Shown here piece by piece: positions 42,801 to 53,600 of a DNA stretch of 64,000 nt; within the stretch, counting starts at the first letter, position 1; every line of letters starts with the position of its first letter. Location: NCBI RefSeq assembly GCF_901709675.1, contig NC_051089.1, forward strand, positions 14,745,976 through 14,809,975, read 5' to 3'. The translations under genes were made by a program, and so were the position numbers. The DNA comes from Syngnathus acus. Lineage: Eukaryota; Chordata; Actinopteri; Syngnathiformes; Syngnathidae. The notes under the pieces are model-generated. The model did no database searches. It had not been told where the DNA came from and saw only the letters and a list, made by a program, of their open reading frames with translations.

Positions 42801-44067
42801 TCCCAAAAGCAGAATTCATGTGGCTCACCGATTGTGTGTCCTGGGCTCTTGTGCAGCACATAAAGAATTTCAGCCTCCTGCTCCAGCTGCTGGTCTGGCC
42901 TTCCTCAAGTCTGTGTCTAAATGTAGATGAAATAAGAAATAAAACACACATACATGAGAATTGGGATATGAATGTGAATGATGTGTCAAAATAAAGAGGT
43001 TTGTTAGTACCTTAGAGTGTATGTCGTAAGGTTTCGTTGACGCCGGCGAGTTGCTTTCAGTTTGACAAATGTCCGACCGGTGGGATCGAAAGTGCACATA
43101 AGTGTAATGCAGACACTCAATATCACTAGCCAGTTGCACGCAACAATCCCTAAAACACAACAATAACATTTCAAATCAAGCACGATATATCCCACGATCC
43201 AATTTAAATATGTGTGGACAGAAACGTACATCAAATGAATTTAAGTTTGTAAGATTAAGCTTCAACAGACCTTCATAACCCCCCAGAAAATCATGAATTC
43301 GTTCAAATTGAAAGATGATCAAATGTTTTTGCCAAGTTGATACATATACATATGCATACAAAAAAAATATGCGTTGGCGGTTGAAGCAGATGATGAACGA
43401 CTACAAATATAACTCATTCCAGTGAGAATTGATTATACCATTTTAACCGTCTCATAGACGATCTACCTAAAGCCCTTGTGTGACTCACCCAAAGCTAGAT
43501 TTTTGGCGGTGACATCAGAGCACGGCTGGTAATACTGAAGAAGCCAGGCAATTCCCACGACTGCATATACGAGCTCTACCAGGAGAATGGCTGCAGCGAA
43601 AAAAAATAAAAATAAATCACACAAAGTACAAAATATCACAGATATATTGTACATATACTAATATATATAGATATATCTTAAAATGAGGCAGCTTACCTAG
43701 TCGGATATAGATGACATACTGCACAGCTTCCCTGGGCTGTGTGTATAGGATGCTGCCTCTCATACTCAACCACATGATGGCGCTCTCACAGATAAGGCAG
43801 CTGACCAAGATACCCATGTACCCTCGGCCATGGTCCACCAGTGTGATAGAACAGGACTGGTCAGAGCCATAGGGAAGGCCGAACAAAACCACGGAGAGAA
43901 CGACCAGCCTGAAAATAACAGTACAATTAAGTATTGTCAAGAAGAATTGTTCTGTGACAGAGATCAACTCACCAGATGCAGTGCAACAAAAACAGAAAGA
44001 GGGCAGGCAGCACCAGGTCATCACTGCCGACTGACCAGCGCCGCCGAAACATCACCATGCCAGGCAT
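30872..44067 (-). CDS. dagla: Diacylglycerol lipase alpha (frame interrupted by small indels)
   Basis: Plasma-membrane sn-1-specific lipase that makes the endocannabinoid 2-AG. Exons, 5' to 3': 43973-44067, 43697-43908, 43489-43590, 43011-43149, 42829-42916, 42440-42574, 42123-42200, 41832-41956, 41145-41296, 39109-39192, 38747-38824, 38533-38612, 38009-38151, 37232-37296, 37079-37150, 36746-36950, 36373-36499, 33274-33447, 30872-31903. These give about 1062 codons (human 1042). It starts [14 protein letters not shown], with four transmembrane segments in the first exons. The lipase nucleophile elbow is GHSLGAG, and a candidate catalytic Asp lies in VLGKDLVPR. The 344-codon last exon holds the regulatory tail with a Homer-type PPxxF motif (PPRTF, 31049-31063). 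Frame breaks at about 36788, 37093-37097, 38612/38747 and within 41145-41296 need resolving. The acceptor at 37297-37298 also does not keep phase. Confidence 0.93.
31904..33273 (-). other. dagla: dagla last intron
   Basis: Non-coding interval between the penultimate and last coding exons. To keep frame the donor must be TCA then GTATTG at 33273; a stronger-looking GTCAGT three bases earlier would shift the frame. A small additional exon cannot be excluded, because human DAGLA has a few extra residues at this point. Confidence 0.5.
33448..36372 (-). other. dagla: dagla intron hosting the candidate exon
   Basis: A 2.9-kb intron between coding exons 18 and 19. Apart from the candidate alternative exon at 35527-35619 I see only non-coding sequence. 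Longer minus-strand open frames at 34328-34786 and 35307-35699 lack recognisable protein features. Confidence 0.55.
35527..35619 (-). CDS. dagla: Candidate alternative terminal coding exon of dagla
   Basis: Between the exons at 36373-36499 and 33274-33447 there is a second acceptor (GTGTCCGCAG, plus 35620-35629). A 31-codon frame including its TAA stop follows. It begins [12 protein letters not shown] and ends HDAPYDHL. The constitutive exon at the same splice position begins VLENYNKGK, and both are phase 0 after the shared ...EGLNK donor. Using this exon would replace the whole long C-terminal tail by 30 residues, removing the PPxxF Homer site and the phosphorylation-rich region. The peptide is acidic and not low-complexity. 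No transcript evidence is available, and chance is possible. Confidence 0.4.
   Translation of the reverse strand: MLEPGCRMSEQSTLEEEFNIIAHDAPYDHL
39193..41144 (-). other. dagla: dagla intron (2.0 kb)
   Basis: Non-coding interval between the exons at 41145-41296 and 39109-39192. The donor is GTGAGT on the minus strand at 41139-41144. No repeat of known type and no additional exon was recognised. Confidence 0.55.
41368..41766 (+). mobile_element. Foldback MITE with terminal and internal inverted repeats
   Basis: The left end TTAAAAAGGAAGTCACCCC and the right end GTTGACTTCCACTTTAA are imperfect inverted repeats of about 27 bp. Inside, a 29-base arm at 41492-41520 (GTCGACTGAAAATGACATC...) is mirrored at 41584-41612 with few mismatches, so a transcript would form a double hairpin. 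There is no coding capacity. Related, shorter copies lie near 50060-50345, 51905-52100 and 57310-57545, and one end near 7170-7205. It sits in a dagla intron. Confidence 0.75.
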
Positions 44068-47000
44068 CACTGCCCTGTGGGAAAAAGACGTAACATCAAA
44101 AATAACAAATATAATGTTTTTGGCAGGCCCAGAAAACTGGAAAGTCTGAAAAGTGCAATGAAATGTTGCTCCAAGTCAGTGTTCCTATTCGCAAAAAAAA
44201 AAAAAAAAAAAACATGTATGATGTGCAGTGGTTGACCTTATGTCACACAACAATGGCGTAACGACCTGGTATAGGCACTGAAAAGCATTTATTGGTTAGA
44301 TCGGATAGTAAAACGCAACACTAATAATGTTTTTGGGGGGGGCACACACCACAGAACTCCTCATGCACTTTTAACCAACTACACAGTTCTTAAAAAAAAA
44401 TGGCATTGCTGTACTTTTCAGCCACTCTTTTTGGCACCCAGGATGCATTTTGGCATGCAAAGCTGAATCCTTTCCCTGGTACAATTTTCCAAGATGGCGC
44501 TCTAGTGGCGGTCGTCTTCAAATGCTATGTTGTTTTTTTGTTGGAGATCAAGGGTCACGAGAGCAAGTTCAAGTAGAGCTTTTGAGAATATTATTAGTGA
44601 ACAAGAGAAAGCGAACCTGCTTTGACATTAGATGGTTCCCTGTAAAAAAAGATTCCTTAACATCACTCTGATCATTCTCGTTGAAAAACAAAGCAGAGTT
44701 CATTGCAGTTGCTTCTGGCCTAAAATGAACTGAAATGACAAAGCCACAGAAAGAAGGAAGGAAGGAAGAGGGGAGCCACAGAGAGGCTGATGCAGGCCTT
44801 ATGATGCCGATGCAGGCTGATCGAGCCTTTACGGTGAGCTACTCCAGTATATCTGTTTAAAGATTTGTTTTGTTAAAACAAACACTCAAAAGAAAGATTT
44901 ACATTTTACAATAAATGTAAGACAAATAAAGAGGAGAAATCCTGAGCACAAGACTTATATTGCTTGTTCTGCTCCGTCTGTTGCAATGATTTTTCAGTCG
45001 TTAACAGAGTGCCAGTACCCTTCTTGTTCCAACCTTAAATAGCACAGTCATCACGGTTATTAAAGTCTTCCGTGGCATTGTGCCATCAAAAATTAATCAT
45101 ACTAATTAAAATGCCATGAGATAGCTGCATCATTGCCCTGTTGAAGGTGAGAAGTTGATTTACACTGCAGCAAAAAAGCAGTGATATATACGATGCAATT
45201 CAACGGATTATGTGGACTCACATTGACACCAAAAAAACGTGCTGATTGATAACCTTTGAGCTAGCCACCAGCTAAGGTAATAAAAATGTTTTCTCAAATA
45301 TCCCTAATGTGTGCCACCGATCTGCAAACCAGACAAGCTAGCCAACTATGGAGCCGCTAGTTCCGACTAGCAAGCTAGTTAGGGCTGTCCAAATTGTCAC
45401 CACCTTTCGATGTGCACTGTGGATCCATAAAACAGTGACACGGCAGGACTCTGCAATTTTTTAGCATACAGTATCTTACAAGCAGAATGGATGCTGTGGG
45501 AGAAAAGGGTCAAGTCGCCAATAGCCACCGATAAAAAAAAAAAATGGCACTCAGTTCTTGAATAGTGGGGGAGGGCTGACTCATGTCAGAGGCGCGACCC
45601 TAATTGACAAAGTGTAATTTATCAGCTTGTTGATGAAATGCTACCCGATGACTAAAAGGGAAATAAAATCTTTATAGGCACTCGCTTTGTAGGGGATGTG
45701 TGGGTTTGTGGGTGTTTATAAATATGAATCTATATTTGTCGAGCAAAAAAAAAAAGACAAATCACATTTGTCTGACAAAAAAAGGATGTAAAAAAAATAC
45801 TCACCAGAAATACTGATTTTTATTCATATTGCTACAAATGTGATTTGCGAGGCTAAGTTGTCTGTAACATGTTTTGCTCTGACTAATCAGTGAATCAAAA
45901 AATGAGGACCAGTTCTGACAGTGAATCGGGAAATGTCACTAAATGTAGCGACAGTTGCATACTGGCCAAGACGGCACACCCGCTGGCTTTGTTTCTCCCC
46001 CAATTGTCATGGTAACAGAAAGACGCTCTCTACATTTGCAAAAGACAGAACTCAAAACGGAATGTTTGCAACCACAATAAGTGAATACCACGTGAGCTAC
46101 TATTCTTTCCCCATTGTTATTTTGACTCAAGCATGCAAGAGACCTTTTTGAAGACGTGACTTTTTTTAGTTCATGGGAAAGATAAAGCATTATGTCTTCT
46201 TCAAAAATGTTTTAATTCTAAAGTATTAGCACAATACCAATCATGGTGGTGGCAGCATTAAACTTGAGGGTTGTTTATCTTCAGCTGGAAAAGGGTATTG
46301 GTGCTTTAGTCAAGGTGGAGTCAGTCAATATTTGGCACGTTTGGCATCTTCTGGGAAAATGAGAGTGGGAGCTATTTAGGAGTGCTTTTGAAACTAAGAG
46401 AGGGTAAATATTGTAATAAATAAATCATTGTCTGTCGTTGATAGACTCATCCGAATTGAATGAGCACAATATCAGAAGGTGCTTTGACAAAAGTGTGGAA
46501 ACAATTATGCATTTTTACAGATATTTACATACAAAAGACAAATGTTTAACATCTTTCAACATGCGCAGAATGGTTTTCTCTTTAGATTATAAAGACGGGA
46601 ATGTTTGATACCACTTTTGTCAGACGGATACCAGTACATCAACCCATTGATTTATTTGCAACACCACCTACTTAGGACTCAGCAGGGACGTGTAAAACAG
46701 AAAAATACCAGCATTTTCTCGCAGCAGATCTGGAAGCATCGAAATGCACAGTCTTCTGGCAGGCCGGGCATGTTTCTGTCATTCATCAGTGAAATGGTAA
46801 CTATGCAAATATCATACTGGTCATCAATGAAAGACTAAATTATTTGCTTCCATATCGTGACAAGAATACCTGGCCATGCTCAAACCACAGACAGACCTCA
46901 TTAATTAAAATAAACTAAGCTAACCGGTACGTAACAGAGACCCAGACTGAATTCCATTATGAAAAACCAGATGATTAACAGTGATTAGAAAGGCCATTAA

Positions 47001-47444
47001 ATAATGAGTTGTCAGGTGATATCAGATGTAAAATTCAAAGACGGTTGGAGGACAGCACACTCCAACAACCACAGGAAAACACAATTTAAAGAAACACATT
47101 CTATGTGAAATCATTTCAGTAATTCAGTCGCACATAGAATTACTCAAAGGGGAACTAATAGCATTTAAGGGGAGTTGAACCACTGTCAACAGGAGAGACG
47201 GTATTAAAAGGTTCTGGCTATGACAAAGCATATTCTTCCAAAATGGAATAAAAAAAGGACACATTTGAAAGTGAAATAAGCTGTAAAAAATGCTGGTCTG
47301 GAAAACAAACATCAGCCAGGCAAATTGCAATAGATGACAATAAGGAGTACGGTCAGGGTCACCTGCTTTTTCATTAACAAAGGAGAGAAAATCAATGTGC
47401 AAAAACAACAAAAAATTTGGAAGAGGGTGGGACCCTAACTAAAC

Positions 47445-47808
47445 ATCCATCCATCCATTTTCTGAACCGCTTAGTCCCCACGGGGGTCGCGGGAGTGCTG
47501 GAGCCTATCCCAGCCGTCATCGGGCAGTAGGCGGGGGACACCCTGAACCGGTTGCCAGCCAATCGCAGGGCACACAGAGACAAACAAACCATTCGCACTC
47601 GCACTCACACCTAGGGACAATTTGGAGTCTTCAATCGGCCTACCAAGCATGTTTTCGGGATGTGGGAGGAAACCGGAGTGCCCGGAGAAAACCCACGCGG
47701 GCCCGGGGAGAACATGCAAACTCCACACAGGGAGGGCCGGAGGTGGAATCGAACCCGCACCCTCCTAACTGTGAGGCGGACGTGCTACCCAGTGCGCCAC
47801 CGAGCCGC
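47445..47808 (-). mobile_element. tRNA-derived SINE with target-site duplication
   Basis: Read on the minus strand, the element starts with GGCGGCTCGGTGGCGCACTG and has a tRNA-like head. The A box is TGGCGCACTGG (plus 47789-47799) and the B box is GGTTCGATTCC (plus 47745-47755), both good matches to RNA polymerase III promoter boxes. The body runs through GTTTTCTCCGGGCACTCCGG and CAACCGGTTCAGGGTG to a GATGGATGGATG tail. The direct repeat CCCTAACTAAAC flanks it at 47433-47444 and 47809-47820, a clean 12-base target-site duplication. Older relatives lie at 1840-2075, 5190-5375 and 9410-9545. The family name is not assigned. Confidence 0.9.
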
Positions 47809-50059
47809 CCCTAACTAAACAAAAACCAAAAAAACATTTGGATTCAAATCATATCCACTGATGTGTTTTCTCTGCTTTGTGCTAAAGGCTTACAGGGGTC
47901 ATATGGAAAATGCTCTTTATTGCACATATGGATAAAATAATTGTTCCTCACCCAACAGATGTGAAGTTACTTAACCAATTAGGTCTTTTGTCAGCTTCTT
48001 TTTTTCTGCTCTGTTGTATTTTGACAGCTTGCAAAAGCAATGGTGTGGCAAATTTGCATATATTTATTGTAATTCTCTGCCTGTAATTTGGCAGCTAGAA
48101 ACAGTGAAGAGATGCCAGTGTAATTCAGAAGCCTTGTGCCTTTTAGCAGAACACAAACCACACCACAAAATGGATGCTACTTTAACTTTTCACATTTTAT
48201 TAGCTGTTGGTTGGAAAGCAATTTTGATTGTTCATGATTTTCTTGAGCAATAATTGTATTTAATTACAGTACCTGATCTGAATCTGGTTTTGCAGTTTAC
48301 ATCATGCTAAACTTAGCCTGACAAACACTGACAATGCTACATGAGTTATTATCATCGGAGTCGTTGTGAAACTAAAGGTCATTCGTACATTTTTGTGAAA
48401 AGACGCACACATCCCTGCACGTGAGCAGTGCCTTTGTGCAAGCCAGTGTATGGCTGCGTGCCAGGCCCTCACCCCGACTCACGTGACCCAACAACAATGA
48501 TGTAACAACAATGACAGAGCTCTCAGTCCGTCATTGTAGCTTTGACATGGACAATGAAAGATAAATAAAAATGGTTCAAATAATTTGCCTGTTAAAGTAT
48601 GCTTCAACTGTGGACATCTATCTTTTCGTATCTTTATGACTGCTTTATTACAGCGTTACAGATAGCTAGGATTCGTTTTGATTCGGAAAGGGGAAAGTTC
48701 AGAGAAGCACCTCATCCACACAGTCACTCCCCAAGTCAAAGAGCGTGGCCGGACACAGTAGGACAAGGAGTGGATGATTTATTCTGGCTTCCATCCAATT
48801 CACATAGCATCAAAATGACTTACTCAATCCGCCTGATATTGTCATTTGCGTATAGCTCCATTTTAATAAAATGTCGATGAGAGTGGAGCGTTCAAGGTGA
48901 TGAACCCTTTTGGCTGCCCAACAATGTTCCTTGCGTAAATTAACGTAACAAAGAACTTCTTCAGCTGCCTAATAGCATGCCTTTCTAAAAAAAACAAAAA
49001 ACAAAAAAAAAAAACAATACTTTCTATCCAACGCACTTTCGGGGTTAACGCGATTCCCAAATTCTGAACCCCAAAGCCGCGTAAAATCGAGATTTGGGTG
49101 TACTGTGTTATGCTTCAGAACTGGTCAACACTTTCAGACAAAATACCATTTGAAGAAGCTTGAGCCTTATTTGTATCATTCACTAACATAATATATTAGA
49201 AACATATATTAATTCTAATGAAAACAGAGTCTCCTCTATGCATGCATTGAGGATTTAGACAATGTCTGACTCGAGTGGCGAGGATACACTGAGCAGTTCC
49301 AATTTCAATCTCCTCTATGTTCACTTTCATTCCTGCTTGGGTGAGAATGACAGCTTTAAGAGTCGCTTCAGCTTTTGTCACATCCACATCTCGCTGTTTC
49401 TAATCAGCCTGTCTCTGCAAAGCCATCACACAAGACAGCAGCATGCTGTCCATCCAAATCGAACACTCCCTCTCCTTTCCCCCCTCCCTCCCTCCCATTC
49501 TTCACTCTTCCCTGTCCTAATGCTCTTCTTCTCCTTCCTACCCACACACTCATTCACTATTCATATTTTAGAGGACATTTGTGAGCATGGAAACAAGTGA
49601 GTGCATCTGCACCGCTACAGAAGAAACCTACATTTGCTCTTCCTTATCTAACAAAGCCAGATTTTGGTTTTGGTTTACCACTGCTCATCTTTTTTTAGAC
49701 TGAAAGCCATGTGCCACTCACTCCTACACTCCCTCTGCCTCTTTCTCCATCTTTTTCTCCCACCGCCACCACCCACTCAATCCTTTTCACCTCCTTATCC
49801 ATTTTCCTCGTGTTGCAGCCGATGCATTAGTGTTAACGTGTGGCTGTTTGTGCGTATGGATGCGTGCCAACGCCGGGTTGCAAAGGTGAGCTGCCAACCT
49901 GGCTGTAGCCGACAACCACAAAGCAAATGAAACTATGTTTCGGTCGAGATACTGTGGCCGCTCGATGACTACAGCCAAAGATTTCTTTTTTCCTTCTGTT
50001 TTTCCATTCCATTAAACTGCACAAACCGACATCATTAAGCGCAATAGAATTTCAGTGAA

Positions 50060-50345
50060 GAGGAGCCAATCGTGACTTGGACATTTTGTCACTCTCAGTA
50101 GACTGAAATGACATCGCAGCTTCAAAAAACTAGTAAGGCGTGATTAGTTGTGACCTGACAAGCAACTGTGATGTCAGTCCACAGCAAGTGGCAAAATGGC
50201 TGTCCCCTAATATAAAAACGGGTGAAATTGCTGCTTAACTCACATTCTGCAAATGCAATATTCATCAGAACGCCGTGTTTTGACTACTAGGGGCGCATAC
50301 AACATACTGTAGAAAATGTTTTGGGGTTGACTTCCCCTTTAAGAA
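50060..50345 (+). mobile_element. Foldback MITE relative
   Basis: Shares GACTGAAATGACATCGCAGC, TTGTGACCTGACAAGCAACTG, AAGTGGCAAAATGGC and a right end GGGGTTGACTTCCCCTTTAA with the element at 41368-41766. This copy gives the cleanest right terminus of the family. Confidence 0.65.
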
Positions 50346-51281
50346 ATACTAACCACTTAGCAAAGATGAACAATCGAAAAACAAACATTAGTCCCGTTGA
50401 GTATCCCACTCAAGATAATATTTCATCATGTGGATCCTCAAGGAATATTTTACGTTGGCTATGTAGTCAGTAGAAGACTAATAAACTAATTCTCCACGAT
50501 TGTAACAGGACCAGTTATTACTGTACAGTTAGCAAATAGAGCTAAATTTACATTTCTTTCCGCAAAAAATAATAATACAACTCAAGTTAAGGGTACAACA
50601 CAGCATGATGTTAATAACGGAGCGCTGTTATGCATTTGCTGCCATTCTGAATCATTTTATGGACGAAACAAGTTAAGAACAAAAATAATTTCCAGGAAGA
50701 TTAAGTTGTTTCTTTGCGTACCAACTCAAAGATTCAACTTCACCTTGTCAATATTTGGATTGACAAACTAATCCGCAGGTCCTGCAATACATCCTCCCCC
50801 TGTCTTTACTTTCCCGTATAGTCAGATTAAACAGAACTAACATGGTTTATTGAAGAACCTAAATTTGCCCTTCTATTTAAATGGCAACGTGTTGATTTGG
50901 TCCCACTCACAACATCAATACACATTTCAAATAAACGAGTAGCAGAGTCTCCAGATTAAACAGCTAGAGGATATTATCATCATTATAAAGGGATGATACA
51001 TGCAGGGTTGCTACTTGCTATCTGAGTCTTACTGTATCCGTTTATTCATCTGTCAAAAAGCATTTTAAATAGCAACAGTCTCATAGACTATTTCATTAAG
51101 AAACAAATACAAATAAACAACAAGAACAAACCAAATGCTGCTTTGACTTTTTTGCACTCTTTTCAAAGGGGCAGAAACAACATACCGACATGGCGGCGCT
51201 AAACTCAAAGCAGTTGATGAGAATTGTCTCTTGAGGGGCAATTGTCATGTCTAAAATGAAGGAACCTGAATTAAAATATAT

Positions 51282-51671
51282 ACCGTATTTTCCGGACTAT
51301 AAGGCGCACCTTCAATGAATGGCCCATTTTAAAACTTTGTCCTTATATAAGGCGCACCGGACTATAAGGCGCACCATTAATCATGTCAGATTTTTAATCC
51401 AAATCAAATCATTCTCCATTTTATCTTTTTATTTCAACTTCAGACGCAACAAATTACTTTATAATCATAAAATAATGATCCGTAGTCGTTTTGATTCATG
51501 ATGCATAGACTTCAGCGGGCCACTTATGATTGATTTCATGACACAATGCTTCGGGCCGGTTTAAATTTAGGAATTTGGTCCATATAAGGCGCACCGGACT
51601 ATAAGGCCCACTGTCGGCTTTTGAGAAGATTTTAGGTTTTTAGGTGCGCCTTATAGTCCGGAAAATACGGT
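51282..51671 (+). mobile_element. MITE with perfect 28-bp terminal inverted repeats
   Basis: The left terminus ACCGTATTTTCCGGACTATA at 51282 and onward is the exact inverse of the right terminus ending at 51671; the identity spans 28 bases (51282-51309 against 51644-51671). Internal copies of the TATAAGGCGCACCGGACTATA motif are near 51346 and 51583. The flanks fit a short TA or AT target duplication. There is no transposase frame. The terminus is a very widespread vertebrate MITE end (general knowledge). Confidence 0.9.
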
Positions 51672-51904
51672 ATACCTGAAATGGGATTAAAATGAAATCG
51701 AACCAACATATCACACAAAATCAATTTACAGATAAATGGATAGCATATAGTATGTACTGCATATACTATTGTATATACTATTGCTCCAGCACAATAGAGA
51801 AGAGAACAGTTGCACAGGGCAACAGAAAAGCGGTAGTGGCATTCTTAAATACGCACTGTTTTTCCAAACAGAGACAGACAGGCGTATTTGCCAATTCACC
51901 CTGG

Positions 51905-52100
51905 AGATGGCCACTTTCCTAAGACTGTGGTTATAGCAAATGACATCACAGGTACCAGACCTCCTGAGATGGATAAAAACAGATGGCTTATGCCTGTATA
52001 ATTCATATTCCACAATCGAAACATTACGCTGTGTTTCAACTAGTTTGGCTCCACAGAATAATTACAAGGAAAATTTGGAGTTGACTTCCACTTTTAAATG
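51905..52100 (+). mobile_element. Foldback MITE relative (partial)
   Basis: Contains AATGACATCACAGG, CTCCTGAGATGGATAAA, ATTCATATTCCACAATCG and a right end GGAGTTGACTTCCACTTTTAA, in the same order as in 41368-41766. The left end is missing or too diverged to place. Confidence 0.55.
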
Positions 52101-52985
52101 ACACAGGAATAGCTATAGTGAATGAATATACTAAAGAATTGACACTTTACTGCTTCATGTGTTCAGTTTGCTGTATATCAGAAAAGTTCAAGCCTTGTTT
52201 TAAATAGTTTCTTCCAAAACTCAAACCATGTGAATTTTCATTTCAAATGTATCCTCTTGTTCTTCTCATCTGATATTGGAATCAATCCGCCTGCAGGGGT
52301 ATTTCCTGGCTGCTAAATGCCTAACTTGTGGAACAAATAAATTTTCACAGTTCTTTCATGAATTGCTTTGTATTGTTGCACAGAAAAAAAAACAGGGGTC
52401 TCAAACATGTGGCCCACGGGCCAATTAAGGGGGATGATTAGCGATTGTGTGACCCACATATTTTTCTCAAAATGCATATTGTTGTCTGGTTTGAGGCTTT
52501 ACTTTTGTATATACTATTTTAGCACTTCGTTTGTATGTAGTAGTTGGACCTCGTGACAGATTATTTGTCGACGAGTTAACCAAAGGGAAATTGTCAGTCA
52601 CTTGGTTACAGTGTTATTCCGAAGTGACACTAAGACAGGTGTCATCCTCCTTGCGATGACACACCGGGCACCTTGAAAAAAAGCAAGTGTAATTATGAAT
52701 CGGAAGCAATGCAATTGTGTCAAGAGTTCAGGTTTGTGTAGTTGTGTGTGTGTGTGGGTGTGCGTGCGTGTGTCTCGGCATCCTACAAACACGTGTAAGA
52801 CCGCAAGCAATGTTGCAGTAACGAGAGCATCCTGCGGGCCAAGCTAGTTGTGATGTGGCCTACTCATGTGTCCAAAATCAGTTTTGGGAAAAAAATATTA
52901 AGGTGGCCTGTCCAAATGAAATCTCACACTGTGTAGACAGAAACGGTGGGTGCCCATTTACTGAAATGTATTCGCTGCTTCTCAC

Positions 52986-53600
52986 CTGAATTTTGACGCT
53001 GCCTTGACACGAACCACTGCATCGGTTCCGCTTGCTCGCCCATATCCCCCCGACTGGAGACAAGCCTCCTCAGACTCGTTCTTCTCGACACCAGTTCAAA
53101 GATGCAAGGAGGGAGAGGAAAGTCTGTAAACGCCTCGGGGAGAGGTTTTATGACAACGGAGCAGCTGTCATTCGAGCTGATGAATGGACCTGGAAACGTC
53201 AAATAATCGGGTCGCGGGGATCCGCAGCAGTCCTCAGAGCAACACGTCTTCGGCTGTGGCAGCACAGTGACTCCTTTTCTGTGCTCCTCCAAACCAGTGA
53301 GAAATATTCGGGATTGGATCAAATCCACTGAAGAAGAAATGGAAAGAACGGAATCCGTGTCACGTTATTGTCAGTGGCGTGGATGTGCTCCCGGCCGCCG
53401 GACAACTCCCGAACCCCAGCAACGCCAGGAGGCAAAACAGGCAGCATTCCACGAGAAACGGGCCCGGTACTACATTAAACTGCGTATTAAGAAGATGCAA
53501 GCCCCTTTCCGCGTTTCGCTGCGCACATCACGTAGCGCGTTTTGATTGCGCATACCTGACCCGTTTCTTAAACGGAAGGCACTCGGGAATATTGCAGAGA
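52986..53600 (-). promoter_or_regulatory. dagla: Putative dagla first exon and CpG-rich promoter
   Basis: A GC- and CpG-rich block (densest about 53100-53620) precedes the dagla ATG exon by 9 kb. A good minus-strand donor (AATTCAG then GTGAGA, plus 52980-52985) would close an untranslated first exon. No TATA box was seen. A minus-strand open frame of about 130 codons inside it is probably GC-driven. Assignment rests on position, donor and composition only; the plus strand could equally serve the cend1-like gene. Confidence 0.5.

Larger units (their letters stand above)
44075..52985 (-). other. dagla: dagla intron 1 (8.9 kb)
   Basis: Separates the putative non-coding first exon from the exon containing the ATG, whose acceptor is TTTCCCACAG at plus 44075-44084. 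It contains a SINE with target-site duplication (47433-47820), a perfect-TIR MITE (51282-51671), two foldback-MITE relatives, poly(A) runs near 44192 and 45534, and no recognisable coding exon. Confidence 0.6.

Noticed and set aside
30872-44067. Calling dagla a pseudogene
   Set aside because: Conserved residues, splice sites and the full tail exon are intact and no substituted stop codons were noticed. Only small indels break the frame, and similar breaks occur in neighbouring genes.
47392-47728. Open frames on the minus strand at 47.4-47.7 kb
   Set aside because: They are translations of the tRNA-derived SINE body, not genes.
52924-53328. Minus-strand 134-codon open frame near the dagla first exon
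   Set aside because: It lies in CpG-rich DNA where stops are rare, and overlapping plus-strand frames are equally open. It is better explained as untranslated exon or promoter.
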